From Dactylorhiza incarnata (Eukaryota > Streptophyta > Magnoliopsida > Asparagales > Orchidaceae), in contig JAWHQI010000257.1 of assembly GCA_033032865.1 (NCBI GenBank), forward strand, positions 2,279,001 to 2,343,000: 64,000 nucleotides of DNA, written 5' to 3'. Below are positions 30,443 to 41,918 of this stretch, in pieces. The notes below the pieces were generated by a model. That model was not told the DNA's origin. It worked only from the letters and a program-made list of their open reading frames with translations, and searched no databases. Numbering within the stretch: the first letter of the stretch is position 1; each line of letters starts with the position of its first letter. The translations under genes were made by a program, and so were the position numbers.

Positions 30443-33400
30443 TTAGCGTGTATGATATCACATCCTATAAAATATAGTCAAAGCATACAAAAATAGAAAA
30501 CACAAACACTGAGCTATGACTTCCTTGTGCAGACGGCGGCGGAATGTGGCACTGTGGAGATCTGAGGGTTGCTGGTTTCTTTTGGAGACGAATGTTGTTG
30601 GGTAGAAGGCCAAGGGGGCTCAAGTGAGGATTATGTTTGTGAGGGAGGCGTCGGAATGTAGTAGCTTTGAGGGAACTGGGCGGCTGCGGCTTGAAGGGAA
30701 GTGAAATTGGGCGGGGTTGGACTGAGATTTGATGTTGGTTGAGCGACGTCAGGCTCGGGTGGTGAAAGGTGAATCGACGTCGGGCTGGGTGGAGGAAAGC
30801 TGAACAGTGTCGGGCTGGGATGGAGGAAAGCTGGTCGGCGTCGGGCTGGGATGGATGAAATAACGTCGGGCTTGGTAGGAGGACGAGGCTTACTGTCTGC
30901 AGAAGATGCGGGCTTGTGGTCTACGGGAAGTAACAAGCGTGGGCTTACAGAAATATGCGAGAAGAGGGAGTAGCAGACGATGGGAAAGGAAGAACCAAGG
31001 AGAAGCATTGGAGTTGCACCAAGGAGCCTCTCAGAATCGTACCGGGGGGGGGGGGAGACGGTTACAGAACTTGGAATCTAAACCTCGATGTCTCCAAACT
31101 GCCGCTTGTACATGTATATAAAAGGAGATAACTACTAGGGTGTCAAGTACAAAATACTGAATAAAAGACTCTGCAAACTCACTGGGCTGAGCTTCTAAAG
31201 GAATTTGGATCAGGTCAATGGGATTCCCAGGGTCATAACTTAACATGATGTGAAATGGACTCAGACCCGTGGTGTTGTTAACTGAAATATTCAGCAACGA
31301 GCAAAATATAATCCCAGGTGACTAGGCTATCTCCCAATAAACATCGCAAGAGGGTCCTTGTGTTGTGTTTGATGACTTCAGTTTGTCCATCCGTCTATGG
31401 GTGATAGGTGGAGGAAAACTTCATCTTCGTCCCAGTCTACTTCCACAACATCTTACAAAAATAACTCATGAATCTAAAGTCGCAATCAGAAACTATAGCC
31501 ATCGATACCCCGTGATACTTGAATACTTCCGTAAAGAATAGAGTTGCGACATGGGACGCGTTAGTTGTTTTCCGACAAAGAATAAAGTGGGTCATGTTCA
31601 AAAAATAATTCACTACAACAAAGATAGAGTCTTTCCTCTGAGTGCGAGGGAGCCCAAGTACAAAATTCATTTTGATGTCAACCCAGGTTCCTCGAGGGAT
31701 GGGGGTGGGAGGGTATATACCAGTGCGTTGGCGTGTCCCTTTTGCGGTTTGACAGACTCAACAATGCTTAATACCCTCACGATGTCCTTCATGCTAGGCC
31801 AAAAGAAGTGGTCTTCAACTAACGCAATAGTCTTATCTCGGCGAAAATGTTCCGCAACGTCTCCCACATGTAACTCCTAGATAAGGAAATCTCGGAGGGA
31901 TGCTTGTGGTACGCAGTGGTGGGAGCCAAAGAAGAGATAACCGTTAGAAACCATATAACCCTTATGGGGCTCGGGGAATCTCTCCTCAACGCGCCATAAA
32001 TGTCGCTAAAGTTAAGACACTTTGGGTAGTCATATACTAATCGCTCGAAGCCCACAACACAAGGTGCTCATGGTATGTAATAGATTGGACCGACGACTCA
32101 AGGCATCAGTCGATTTGTTCTCAACACCCGCTCAATATTTTAGAACATAATGATACCCATTTTGCATGACGATGACCCAACTTCTTTTGCGAGTCAAGGT
32201 ATCATAGGGCTTTGATGGTCAGAATATAGAGCGAATTCCTTATGCAGGAGATAGTGACACCAATAACGAAGTATCTACACTACAACGTAAAACTTATGAA
32301 CGTAATTCAAATACTTTTGTCAAGCGTCATTCAACTTCTCACTGAAGCAAACAACAAGTACTTCACCAATACGACAATACTAATTCCTGATGCATCACAT
32401 GCCACCTATAAAAATATGGGAGACGCAAGACAGGGGATGACGATAACTTCTTTATATCTTCGAATGCCCGAGTGTCCGCTTTTGTTCATACAAAATCGCC
32501 CTTACGGATGCAGCTTGTAAGAGGAGCCATAATCGAACTGAAATCTCTGAAGAACCTTCGGTAGAAAGTGGCAAGTCCATGGAAACTACGAGCCTCATGA
32601 ATATTCGTCGGGATAGACCGCTCACAAATGGACTTGACCATGTCCAGGTCAACCGATACGCCAGGTGCGGACATAATGTACCCAAGGAAATGGACTGATG
32701 CAGATAAGAATGAGCACTCCTTCAAATTGATATATAGATGCTCCCTCTGGATGATATCAAATACCAAACGAGTATGAGCTCTACACTGTGGACCTTCCCC
32801 CTCAGTTCTCTCCTCTGTTAGCTCGGTGGACTGGCACCGGCGTCTTGGCCATGCTCTTCTTTCTATTCTGCAGAAAGTTCTTCTTGATTTTTCCTTGTCT
32901 AATTTTACATGTGAATCATGTATCTACGGGAAACAACATCACTCTATCTTCTCCCCCCACTATACTCGGAGCTCTGCTCTTTTTGATTTAGTGCACTCAG
33001 ATATCTAGGGCCCGTATAAAACTGCTAGTCTATCTCGATTTCGTTATTTTCTTACATTTATTGATGATCATTCTCACATGACATGGTTATATTTGTTGTG
33101 CGATCACTCTGAACTCCTACATGTTTACCACTCCTATATCGCCGAAACTCGTATTCAATTCTCGCGCTCAATAAAAATCCCCCGCACTAATAATGTGCGC
33201 AAATATACCAATCACAACTTCCAGGAAACGTGTGCTACGTTTGTTATTATCCACCAAACCTCTTGCGCCTATACCCTGCAACAAAATGGTGTAGCCGAAC
33301 GGAAGAACCGCCACTTCCTTGAGGTTGCTCACTCCCTTATGTTTCAAATGCAGGTTCCCAAGATCTATTGACACTTCACCATTTCGACCGCATGCTATCT

Positions 33401-33925
33401 AATTAATTGTATGCTCTCTTCCGTTCTTAACTTTGCGACGTTCTCCATCCTCTTTCCTTTGAATCCTCGTGACTTCGGCAATGTTTGCTTTGTCCATCAT
33501 CTTGGCCCTGCCATGGACAAATTGTCACATCGCACTACCAAGTATATGTTTGTTGGCTACTCTCGCACACAGAAAGGTTATGTGTGTTACTCTCCCACCA
33601 CTCAAAAACTCATTACATCTGCGGATGTTTCCTTCCTTGAGGATCAACTATTCTACTCGACCTCTAATGATACCTTCTTACCTGCTATCCCACGACCTAA
33701 CGTATCTATCGACCACAACACCCCTCCTCTGCTTCCCTTATCACCTCACGCACACCCACAATCACCTCCTCCTCCACCTATTTGTGTCTACACTCGCCGT
33801 CGTACCTCCCGCCGTACCTCATTTGATGCCCTGAGACAGCTACCCCATACTGATGATCCTCCACTGCCAGCTAATCCGCCTACGACGTCTACCGCTCACC
33901 CTCTATCCCACACCCTCTATCCCAC

Positions 33926-34151
33926 TATGGCTTCGTTTGGCGTGGCTTATTTGCTCTGGTGTGTTTGGTCAAAAATGCCATTATCATAGAATGTATGTTA
34001 GGCAAGACAAAGGTTATGACCGCTATAAAGAAAATAAACTAGTCTTGAGCCTAAAATGCATGAATTTTTTTAGGTGAGGTCGGTCGGTCACGAACGACGG
34101 TTCATGACCACGACGTTCACGACCGCCGCCGCCGCGCCAAACGAAACCTAT
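33926..34151. mobile_element. 220-bp PIF/Harbinger-like MITE, TAT TSD
   Basis: 33929-34148 begins GGCTTCGTTTGGCGTGGC and ends, reversed, GGTTTCGTTTGGCGCGGC. TAT flanks both sides. Removing it with one TAT restores the copia reading frame through PLSHYVSLHRLSP, a stretch conserved in copia proteins. A partial relative lies at 47925-48107. Confidence 0.88.
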
Positions 34152-35741
34152 GTCTCCTTACACCGCTTGTCTCCCGAACGTCACAGGTTTCCAACTTCTT
34201 CATCTTCTATTTTCACCCCCTCTTCTGTGTTGGAGACTCTTCAGCATCCGTGGTAGAGGGCAGCGATGAATGAAGAAATGGCTGCCCTCTGGGAAAATTA
34301 GACCTGGCACCTTGTCCCCCTTCCTCCTGGTCAATCCCGTGTCGGATGTAAATGGGTCTTCACTGTGAAGCATCATCCTGATGGGACCGTTGAGCGCCTC
34401 AAAGCTTGTCTTGTGGCTCGCTGGTTCACTCAACAATATGAGCTCGACTATGAAGTGACATTCTCCCCAGTCGCTAAGTTGAATATCATTCGGGTCTTGA
34501 TCTCTTTGGCCGTCCATCGTCATTGACCGTTGCATCAACTCGACATCAAAAATATCTTCTTTAATGGTGATCTCGCTGAGACTGTCTACATGCAGCAACC
34601 TTCTTGTTATGAAACCGGGGGAGTCCCTTGTCTGCCACCTCAAGAGATCTTTTTATGGCCTCAAGTAGTCTCCTCAGGCTTGGTTTGATAAATTCAGTCA
34701 ATTCATTCGGGATTTTGGCTTCACTCGGAGCTCGGCGGACTTCTCCCTGTTTACTCGTCGCCGCCCGACAGGCACGGTGATACTTCTGGTATATGTTGAT
34801 GATATTCTCATCACGGGGGATTATCTGAACAGTATCTCTATGATCAAGAAGTACTTTGCCTTACATTTTCAAACCAAAGATTTGAGCAAACTCCGATATT
34901 TCTTGGGCATTGACTCGATGGACTCGTCCAGTCTCAACGGAAGTACTGTCTAGACCTTCTTCACAATGCAGGCTACGCAGGATGCAAACCCACAAACACA
35001 CCAATGAAGGCCAAACACAAGCTCTACGCTCATACGTCTGACTCAGATTTGCTTTTCCCTAATCTGGAATACTATCGTCACCTGGTTGGCAAGCTCATCT
35101 ATTTGACTGTCACATAGGACGATATATCCTTTGTTGTTGGGGTGGTCAGCTGATTCATGCATGCTCCTCGGATATCCCACGTCCAGGCTGTCGAGCGAAT
35201 TCTTCGGTATCTACAGAATGCCCCAGGACAAGAGCATGCATTTCATCTTCTCTATCCTTGGTCGCCTACTTTGATGCAGGCTATGCCGGTTCTCTTGATG
35301 ATTGTAGGTCTACGAGCGGCTACTACACATACTTTGGAGGACACAGTCACCTAACGAAGAAAAAAGCAAACGGTGGTGGCACGCTCGTCTGCAAAAGCTG
35401 AGTACTGTTCAATGGCATCTGCTATTTTTGAACTCACATGGGTGGAAAGTTTTCTTGCTGATCTTGATGTGAAACTCCCTTTCCGGCAGTTCTTTGTTGC
35501 GGTAGTCAGATTGCTATCCATATCGCCGAAAATCCTATTTTTCATGAACGTACCAAACTTATTGAAGTTGATTGTCATTTCATCAGGGAAAAGGTTCAGC
35601 TACGCAAATTTGATTTATGACATGAGCCAGTTGCTGAGCAGATTTGTGATGTTCTCGCCATGATCTTACCACGCCCACTATACCGTCAGTTCGTTTCAAA
35701 GTTTGAGACCTACAATCTGTATGCTCCAAGCTTGCGGGGAG

Positions 35742-35930
35742 TGTAGAAAACTTAACTTAGCCCATGTAAAAGCCCATGTAAAGGCCCGGTGTTGGCATGT
35801 AGTGTAGTCCCACACCTTGGTTTGGGGTTGAATCTTCACTCCTTCCTATATATTTATGTACAAATCCTTGTCCTGATTGATGATGTAGAAAAAAAATAAA
35901 CTTTTTTTCTTTTGTATTCTGATTTCTACA
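35742..35930 (+). repeat. 3' LTR of the copia remnant, 189 bp
   Basis: From TGTAGAAAACTTAACTTAG to CTGATTTCTACA, directly after the polypurine remnant, with a TATATATTTATG TATA-like box. The right flank GATTG would be one TSD copy; the left one is lost. Such short LTRs fit the Ale/Retrofit group. Confidence 0.82.
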
Positions 35931-36260
35931 GATTGCATGGTCAAACCTTCTCTTAGATGGTAAGGCCTTGGAATATTTCTTCATACTGCAGCAGCACTTC
36001 GTCTACCACCGTAGGTGGTACATACTTCTTGACATTTTACCTTATGTCCACTATATATGGTGGTGTTGCTTCAACCTGCAACTTGCATTTTTTCCTTAAA
36101 TCACTAAAAACAAAATTGTGAGATGCCGCGCAATCAATCAAAACAACTACCCTCTCTCCCCCACTCTAGAAGACAGTCTTGCCATGGTGAACTCCAACAA
36201 TTATAAAGCTTTGTTTTCCTCTTGAATTTTTTTCATCCCCCAAATCTTCGTTCCCGAAGT

Positions 36261-36535
36261 CCTCTTCTTCTTCACTTCCTTCTTCCATCATCAATCATCA
36301 TCACATGCATTTATGTTTATTTGAATAATTGAATTTAGCGGACTATGAGGGGGTGTGGTATATTTTAGAGGTGTATGCCCTCTGGTTCGAGTCTCTTTTT
36401 GAGCCAGATTTCATTGACATTAAGGGGTCCAACCTATTACAATATTATTCTATCATATATATTGTCCTGCTCCCGTGCCATTTCTGCGAATGAGAAGGAA
36501 GTGGCTGAACAAACCTGTCATCTTTTTATTGGGTT
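36261..36535. other. Spacer left of copia A
   Basis: CT-rich then AT-rich DNA with no recognised gene. Joined to the right flank across one CATCT it reads ATTGGGTTCATCTCGTATTC, the empty target site. Confidence 0.5.
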
Positions 36536-36540
36536 CATCT

Positions 36541-37747
36541 TATGAAAATTTTTCGAATCTTTATGGAGCAAGCAGGAGCTAGTCAACTTAGAGATCAAAG
36601 CCAAAACAACCAGAAACAAATGAAGGCAAACAACTGATCTTTATTGATAGCAGCACTTCAAAATTACAAGGCGAGGCATGCTTGACGAGACATGATTTCG
36701 TCAGCACAAACACAAAGGAAAGAAACAAGTTGAAGATAACTTGAGACCGCTCCAGACCGCGCGACCTCCCTGCGACTTCAACACACTGCCAGACCGCAGC
36801 GCCTTGCCGATCACAGCACACCACCAAAACCGCTGCACAGACCGCTACCTTCTTCCGATTTCCTGATTCTCCCGAACTCCAGCACCACAACTCCAAGCCG
36901 CAGACCGCCCGAACACTTTCAGAGGAAGAGGTGATCGCTGCCGCCCACACTATCCGCAGAAGCTGCACAAGAGGAATTCAATCAGCAGACCGCACGGTCA
37001 GAATAACCAGACCGCAGGAAACAAGCGAACTCAGCTTACACTTGGTGTGTTCTTTTTGCTGCTACAGTGGCCTCCTATTTATAGGCGTGAGACCTGATCC
37101 AGTCACCACCCCATGAGATAGAGTCACCACCCATCAGATCGCGCGACCTTACCGGTCAACCCGCGCGATCACTGCAACCCTCCTGCTTCATTTTGGTGAG
37201 CGCCGACTTCACTCCAGACCGCGGGAGATCGCTACTCCCTTGGTCTGAACACGACTCCACACGGAGATCGCCAGACCGCCTAGAAGTCACCCACCACCTG
37301 TGTTCGCCTGAGACCGCAAACACAGCCAGCTCGCCCTCCTGGTCTCCTCCTGAGACCGCGAACTGAGACCGCGCGACTAAGAATGACTTAGTCCGCGAAC
37401 TCCTTCAGAACCCTCTGGAAAGCCACCAGACCGGATTCAAGAGCCAACCCGTGCGGTCACGCCAGACCGGCACGTCCTTGAAGAGAACAACTTGTCACGC
37501 GGTCAGAGACAGACCGCGCGACCCTGAGGATGATCAGCCGTCATACGGTCACAGCTAGACCGCACGACCTCCTCCTCCAGCAGCCCTTGGACCAGACCAG
37601 CGGTCAACCCTGGAAGCCGCAGCTGACCAATAGAACGGATCGCCATTGTCAGACCGCCAGACCGTGCGGTCACGCCAGACCGCCCGGTCTCTTCCCAGAC
37701 CGCCCAGGTCCAAAAGCCTCCAAACTTCCACTTCAACAATTTCAACA
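36541..37747 (-). repeat. Copia A 3' LTR
   Basis: 1207 bp. In element sense it starts TGTTGAAATTGTTGAAG and ends GAAAAATTTTCATA. A TATA box lies at about 37069-37082 (plus strand CCTCCTATTTATAG). It carries at least 15 copies of the word AGACCGC (GCGGTCT in element sense). The polyprotein stop codon falls in its first bases. Confidence 0.96.
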
Positions 37748-40700
37748 CTCCCCCTTGAAGTGGGAAGTTGAAACCAGCCCCAATAGGCTCCTTAGCCGTG
37801 TGAACGGCCCCTTTGCCAGCGCCTTTGTGAAGATGTCTGCGACATTGTCCGCACTCCGCACATGCTCGACCGAAAGAGATCCCTCCAGCACCTTCTCCCG
37901 TATGAAGTGATGCTCGATCTCAATATGCTTCGTTCTCGCGTGACAAACTGGATTGGTCACCAGTTTGAGAGCACTCTCGTTGTCACCGCGTAGCAGAGTC
38001 GGCTCCCGAACCTCCTTGTGGACGTCTCCAACCAACCTCCTAAGCCAGATGGCTTCCTGAGCTGCCAAGGCCGAAGCCTTGTATTCCGCTTCCGTGGTAG
38101 AGACCGATACGGAATCCTGCTTCTTGCTGCACCATGATATAGCCGTAGGGCCCGCCATGAAGACGAATCCAGATGTCGACTTCCGATCATCCGAATCTCC
38201 CCCGTAATCAGCATCCATGTATCCATGCACCTCGAAGCCCGCATCCCTCCTGTATAGGAGACCCATGTCCGAGGTCGCCTTGACATACTTCAGAATGTTC
38301 TTGGCCGCTAGCAGATGAGGTACTCGTGGTTCCGCCATAAACCGACTCACCCTGCCTACTGCATATGCAATATCTGGCCTCGTGATCGTCAGATAAATCA
38401 AGCTCCCAACCAGAGCTCGGAACACCAACGGATCTTGCATGATCCTTCCCTCATCCTTCCGAAGCTTCATAGCCTTCTCCAGAGGTGTGGAAGTGCACTT
38501 CCCTTCCTTCATGCCGAATCGTTCCACGATCCGCTCCGCATATCCGGCTTGGGTCACCAGCACTCCACCTTCCTTCCTCTGCACCTCAAGTCCAAGAAAA
38601 TGGTGAAGCTCACCAAGATCCTTCATCTCGAACCTGATAGATAGTTCAGCCCGAAGCTGTGCTACCTCCTCCTTCGAGTTCCCCGTCACGATCATATCGT
38701 CAACGTATAGCAGCACGATGACCTGAAGCTCCCCGCTCTTCTTGACGAACAAGCTCGAGTCTGAGTCTGAAGCAACAAATCCACAGAATAGGAGATATTC
38801 TGCGATCTTCCCGTACCACGCCCTCGGCGCTTGCTTCAACCCATACAGGGCCTTCTTCAGCTTGCAGACATGCTCCGGAAGATCTTCAGACACAAAACCT
38901 GGTGGCTGGACCATGAAGATGTCCTTGTCAATCTCGCCGTACAAGAAAGCGTTCTTGACGTCGAGCTGCCAAATCTCCCATCCACTGAACGCCGCCAAGG
39001 CAATGATGAACCGAACTGAAGTCATTTTTGCCACCGGACTGAATGTCTCATCATAGTCTTCACCGTATTGCTGCGAGAACCCCCGAGCTACAAGACGAGC
39101 TTTGTACCGCTCGATACTGCCGTCAGCTTTCTTCTTAAGCTTGTAGACCCACTTGCATGTCACAGGAGTGATGCCCTTGGGCTTGGGCACAAGAGACCAG
39201 GTCTCGTTCTTCTCAAGAGCTGCCATCTCTTCTTGCATCGCAACGTCCCACTCCTTCACACCTTGGGCCTTCTCAAAGCTCGACGGCTCCCTCTCATCCA
39301 AGGGACCAGCGAAGAAACATGAGACGAAGCTCACTGCGTTTCCTCCTGTATAGCGATCAGGGGCGATGATCGCTCGCTTCGACCTCCTCAGCTCCTTCCC
39401 TTGAACTGCAATGTCATCCGCTGCTTCTTCTCTAGCTCCCCTTCCAGACGTGCTAGGAGCATCGCTCCCCCTGCTTCCTGAACCAGAAGCCCCCGTCTCG
39501 GAACTAGAAGGAGATGGACCACCTGGTGACACAGGTAGCTCCACCTGAAGATTCTCCACAGCTTTCTCTGGCATCTCCACCCTGCTCTCTGGTAACTCCA
39601 CATCAGAAGACCCCTTGTAAGATGTCACCTCATCGAACACGACGTCGCGAGATACAACAAATCTCCGCGTCTCCGGGTCCATGCACTTCCACCCTTTCTT
39701 CCGCTCATCGTATCCCACGAAGACTAGCTTCCTTGCTTTCGCATCTAGCTTCGTCCGAAGAGCATCTGGAACATGCACGTAGCAGGTGGAGCCAAACACC
39801 CTAAGGTGTGCCACGCTTGGCTTCTCCTTGAACATCAACTCATGCGGAGTTAACATGTTGATGGGGCTCAGAGGCATCCTGTTGATGACGTAGGCAGCAC
39901 AAGACATTCCCTCCGCCCAGAAGGACTTTGGGATACTCTTGGCATGCAGCCAACACTTGCAGGTCTCCGTCAGATGACGGATCTTCCGTTCTGCAACTCC
40001 GTTCTGTTGTGGAGTATGAGCACAAGTGAGCTCTCTCCGGATGCTCGCCTTCCTGCAAAAAGTAGAGAACTCACTGGAGGTGAACTCCCCTCCGTTGTCA
40101 GTCCTCAGCTTCTTCACCCGCAGTCCCAGCCGACCTTCCACGAGCTCCTTGAACTCCACAAACTTGGCAAACGCCTCCGCCTTCTCCTTCAGGAAATATA
40201 CCCAGACATATCTGGTGTAATCATCGATCAACACCAGCATATACCTGCTGCCTCCGAGGCTAGGGGTAGCAGTTGGTCCCATCAAGTCACCGTGGATGCA
40301 CTCCAACGGCACACTACTCCTTGTCTGCGACTTGTCAAACGGTAGTCGATGAGACTTGCCGAACTGACATCCTGCGCAAACATGACCTTCTCCGTAGGAA
40401 GATAGACTTGGCAGGCCCTTGACCAGGCCTCTCACCGCCATTGCTTTCAGCTTATCCATTCCTACATGCCCCAACCTCTCATGCCATATAACGGCACCAT
40501 CATTCGTCTTCATCTTGTCGACGTAGGAACTTGTCGATAAAACGAACAAGTCCTTTGCCCGTCTCCCGATATGAACGACCTCGGCCTTCACGGCCTCTAC
40601 ATTACGTAGAAATTTCACTTCTGTTGGGCCGAACAGAACGTGATACCCAGCGTCAACAGCGTTGGTCACGGAGAAGAGGTTTTTCTTCATTCCGGGCACA

Positions 40701-41857
40701 TGATAGACACTCTTCAAAGTAAGTGGCCCTCTATCACTGCCCAAAGAAACAACCCCCACCTTCTCTACTGGATGCACGGTATTATCGGCAGTAATGATTG
40801 CATTGTTACCTGTGTAGGGCTGTGCAGAAGAAAGCTTGGTCCCGTCTCCGGTGAGATGATGACCACACCCCGAGTCCACGATCCAATCCTCCAGATAGTT
40901 GATGGGAGCAGAAGCTCCAACAGAAGCCGAAAAGGCTCCTCCCCAACCTCCTTGAATGTGCCTGGCCTCAGCTTCCTCCTTCTCCGCAGCATGCCCAGCT
41001 TGGGTGACCACCTTGCAATCCTTCCTGATGTGGCCAAACTTGCCACACTTGTAGCACTTCGGACCTTCACCCTTCTTCTTCCCGTCAGCCTTGGGAGCAT
41101 ACCCCCTTTCCTGCTGCCCAGAAGTTGAAGGCCCATAGCCACTTCCAGCGGTCTTCTTCTTCTTGTCCCACTTCTTCTTCTTCCCTGAAAAGAGAACTTC
41201 GCCATCTCCCCCAGTCACCGACACCCCCGCCATCTGCCTTGCCAAACTTTCTTGCGATGCAAGCAAGTTCTCCAGCTCCAACAGAGACGGCTGATTTGCC
41301 CATCCCTGCACCGACGTCACAAAGGCAACATATTCCTTCCGCAGGCCGCGGATGATGTGCCTCTTCAGCTTCGCCTCAGAGATAGGCTCATCAGGGTCCA
41401 ATGCTGAGATTTCAGCACACAAGTTCTTCAACTTCAGAAAGAAGGTGGAGATAGAAAGATCACCCTGAGCCGACCTTGCCAGCTCATTCTCCAAGAACTG
41501 CAGCCTCGCCACATTCTTCTTGTTAAACAGCCCATCTAGGGCTCTCCAGATCTCCGCAGCTGAACCACACCCCAAGATGTGATCAAATAGGTCAGGTGAG
41601 ATTGCCCTCTTCAAAGTGAACTCTGCCTTCGCATTCGTCTTTCTCCAAGCTCTCACGGCCGGACCGTTATCACCAGCTTCTGTTGCCTTCACCTCTTCCG
41701 TCTCATCTCCTCCAACAACTTCCCATAGATCCTCACCCAGAAGATAGCTCTGCATACATGACTTCCACTTCTTGAAGTTAGTCGATGTAAGCATCTCAAT
41801 ACCAAGACCTCTTGCAAATCCACCTTCCATTGTTCTTCCACTGGTTCCTTTCTTCAC
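37742..41857 (-). CDS. Copia A gag-pol polyprotein, 1371 aa, unbroken
   Basis: Gag (UBN2-type) covers about residues 20-215. The zinc knuckle is C268, C271, H276, C281 (CYKCGKFGHIRKDC). Protease D328 is in WIVDSGCGHHLTGD. The integrase zinc finger is H459, H464, C494, C497, and its core triad is D524, D587 and E623, spaced as D-x35-E between the last two. RT spans about 880-1130 with YVDD at 1051-1054. RNase H has D1215/D1217 (YMDADYGG), E1256 (TTEAEYKA) and D1292 (RGDNES). The stop codon lies in the first bases of the 3' LTR. No frameshift, stop or lost catalytic residue was found, and length is usual for Ty1/copia polyproteins of the Tork and related groups. It can plausibly supply the enzymes for itself and for copia B. 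Lineage within copia is not certain. Confidence 0.97.
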   Translation of the reverse strand: MKKGTSGRTMEGGFARGLGIEMLTSTNFKKWKSCMQSYLLGEDLWEVVGGDETEEVKATEAGDNGPAVRAWRKTNAKAEFTLKRAISPDLFDHILGCGSAAEIWRALDGLFNKKNVARLQFLENELARSAQGDLSISTFFLKLKNLCAEISALDPDEPISEAKLKRHIIRGLRKEYVAFVTSVQGWANQPSLLELENLLASQESLARQMAGVSVTGGDGEVLFSGKKKKWDKKKKTAGSGYGPSTSGQQERGYAPKADGKKKGEGPKCYKCGKFGHIRKDCKVVTQAGHAAEKEEAEARHIQGGWGGAFSASVGASAPINYLEDWIVDSGCGHHLTGDGTKLSSAQPYTGNNAIITADNTVHPVEKVGVVSLGSDRGPLTLKSVYHVPGMKKNLFSVTNAVDAGYHVLFGPTEVKFLRNVEAVKAEVVHIGRRAKDLFVLSTSSYVDKMKTNDGAVIWHERLGHVGMDKLKAMAVRGLVKGLPSLSSYGEGHVCAGCQFGKSHRLPFDKSQTRSSVPLECIHGDLMGPTATPSLGGSRYMLVLIDDYTRYVWVYFLKEKAEAFAKFVEFKELVEGRLGLRVKKLRTDNGGEFTSSEFSTFCRKASIRRELTCAHTPQQNGVAERKIRHLTETCKCWLHAKSIPKSFWAEGMSCAAYVINRMPLSPINMLTPHELMFKEKPSVAHLRVFGSTCYVHVPDALRTKLDAKARKLVFVGYDERKKGWKCMDPETRRFVVSRDVVFDEVTSYKGSSDVELPESRVEMPEKAVENLQVELPVSPGGPSPSSSETGASGSGSRGSDAPSTSGRGAREEAADDIAVQGKELRRSKRAIIAPDRYTGGNAVSFVSCFFAGPLDEREPSSFEKAQGVKEWDVAMQEEMAALEKNETWSLVPKPKGITPVTCKWVYKLKKKADGSIERYKARLVARGFSQQYGEDYDETFSPVAKMTSVRFIIALAAFSGWEIWQLDVKNAFLYGEIDKDIFMVQPPGFVSEDLPEHVCKLKKALYGLKQAPRAWYGKIAEYLLFCGFVASDSDSSLFVKKSGELQVIVLLYVDDMIVTGNSKEEVAQLRAELSIRFEMKDLGELHHFLGLEVQRKEGGVLVTQAGYAERIVERFGMKEGKCTSTPLEKAMKLRKDEGRIMQDPLVFRALVGSLIYLTITRPDIAYAVGRVSRFMAEPRVPHLLAAKNILKYVKATSDMGLLYRRDAGFEVHGYMDADYGGDSDDRKSTSGFVFMAGPTAISWCSKKQDSVSVSTTEAEYKASALAAQEAIWLRRLVGDVHKEVREPTLLRGDNESALKLVTNPVCHARTKHIEIEHHFIREKVLEGSLSVEHVRSADNVADIFTKALAKGPFTRLRSLLGLVSTSHFKGEC
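37748..37757 (-). other. Polypurine tract of copia A
   Basis: The minus strand reads CAAGGGGGAG immediately before the 3' LTR start TGTTGAAA. Confidence 0.93.
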
Positions 41858-41905
41858 AAAGGCGATGGCTACTCTAAGTTACTCACTGCTCAACCACTCC
41901 AACCT

Positions 41906-41918
41906 GGCTCTGATACCA
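41906..41918 (-). other. Primer binding site of copia A, tRNA-iMet
   Basis: The minus strand reads TGGTATCAGAGCC directly after the 5' LTR end. Confidence 0.95.

Larger units (their letters stand above)
32776..35930 (+). mobile_element. Decayed short-LTR Ty1/copia remnant (Ale/Retrofit-like)
   Basis: The plus strand has GAG-pre-integrase (LGH-type start near 32830), integrase (FLTFIDDHSHMTWLYLL, then QQNGVAERKNRH), a YMFVGYSRTQKGYVCY segment, RT (GCKWVFTVKHHPDGTVERLK, then LLVYVDDILITG near 34790) and RNase H (SSAKAEYCSMAS near 35395). A polypurine remnant GCGGGGAG precedes the LTR. There is no 5' LTR or gag: the left border abuts the gypsy RT thumb, so both lost sequence there. Stops include TAG at the GPYK and RAAMNEE regions. 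A 220-bp MITE interrupts it at 33929-34148. Confidence 0.87.
30500..36260 (-). mobile_element. Decayed chromovirus-type Ty3/gypsy remnant, broken by a copia element
   Basis: On the minus strand, 36260-35931 reads VVVLIDCAASHNFVFSDLRK (protease, with D-S-G changed to D-C-A) and a VLLQYEEIFQGLTI linker. After the copia insert, 32775-32486 gives [20 protein letters not shown] (RT thumb) and [18 protein letters not shown]. Then come the integrase zinc finger (HFRRDKTIALVEDHFFWPSM), core (MNFVLGLPRTQRKDSIFVVV) and a TGLSPFHIMLSYDPGNPIDL end at about 31100. The RT fingers and palm are missing. 30500-31030 is the sequence after integrase, with no motif. Frames shift and stops are common. Confidence 0.85.

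Noticed and set aside
30631..31008. 125-aa minus-strand Pro-rich ORF
   Set aside because: It spans an imperfect short repeat after the gypsy integrase; no motif.
33925..34152. 5-bp CTATG duplication around the MITE
   Set aside because: CTATG also flanks the MITE by chance; TAT with GG-starting ends fits the TIRs and the restored copia frame better.
36588..37910. Several short ORFs repeated at 36588-37910 and 41966-43165
   Set aside because: They lie in the copia A LTRs and recur only because the LTRs are direct repeats.
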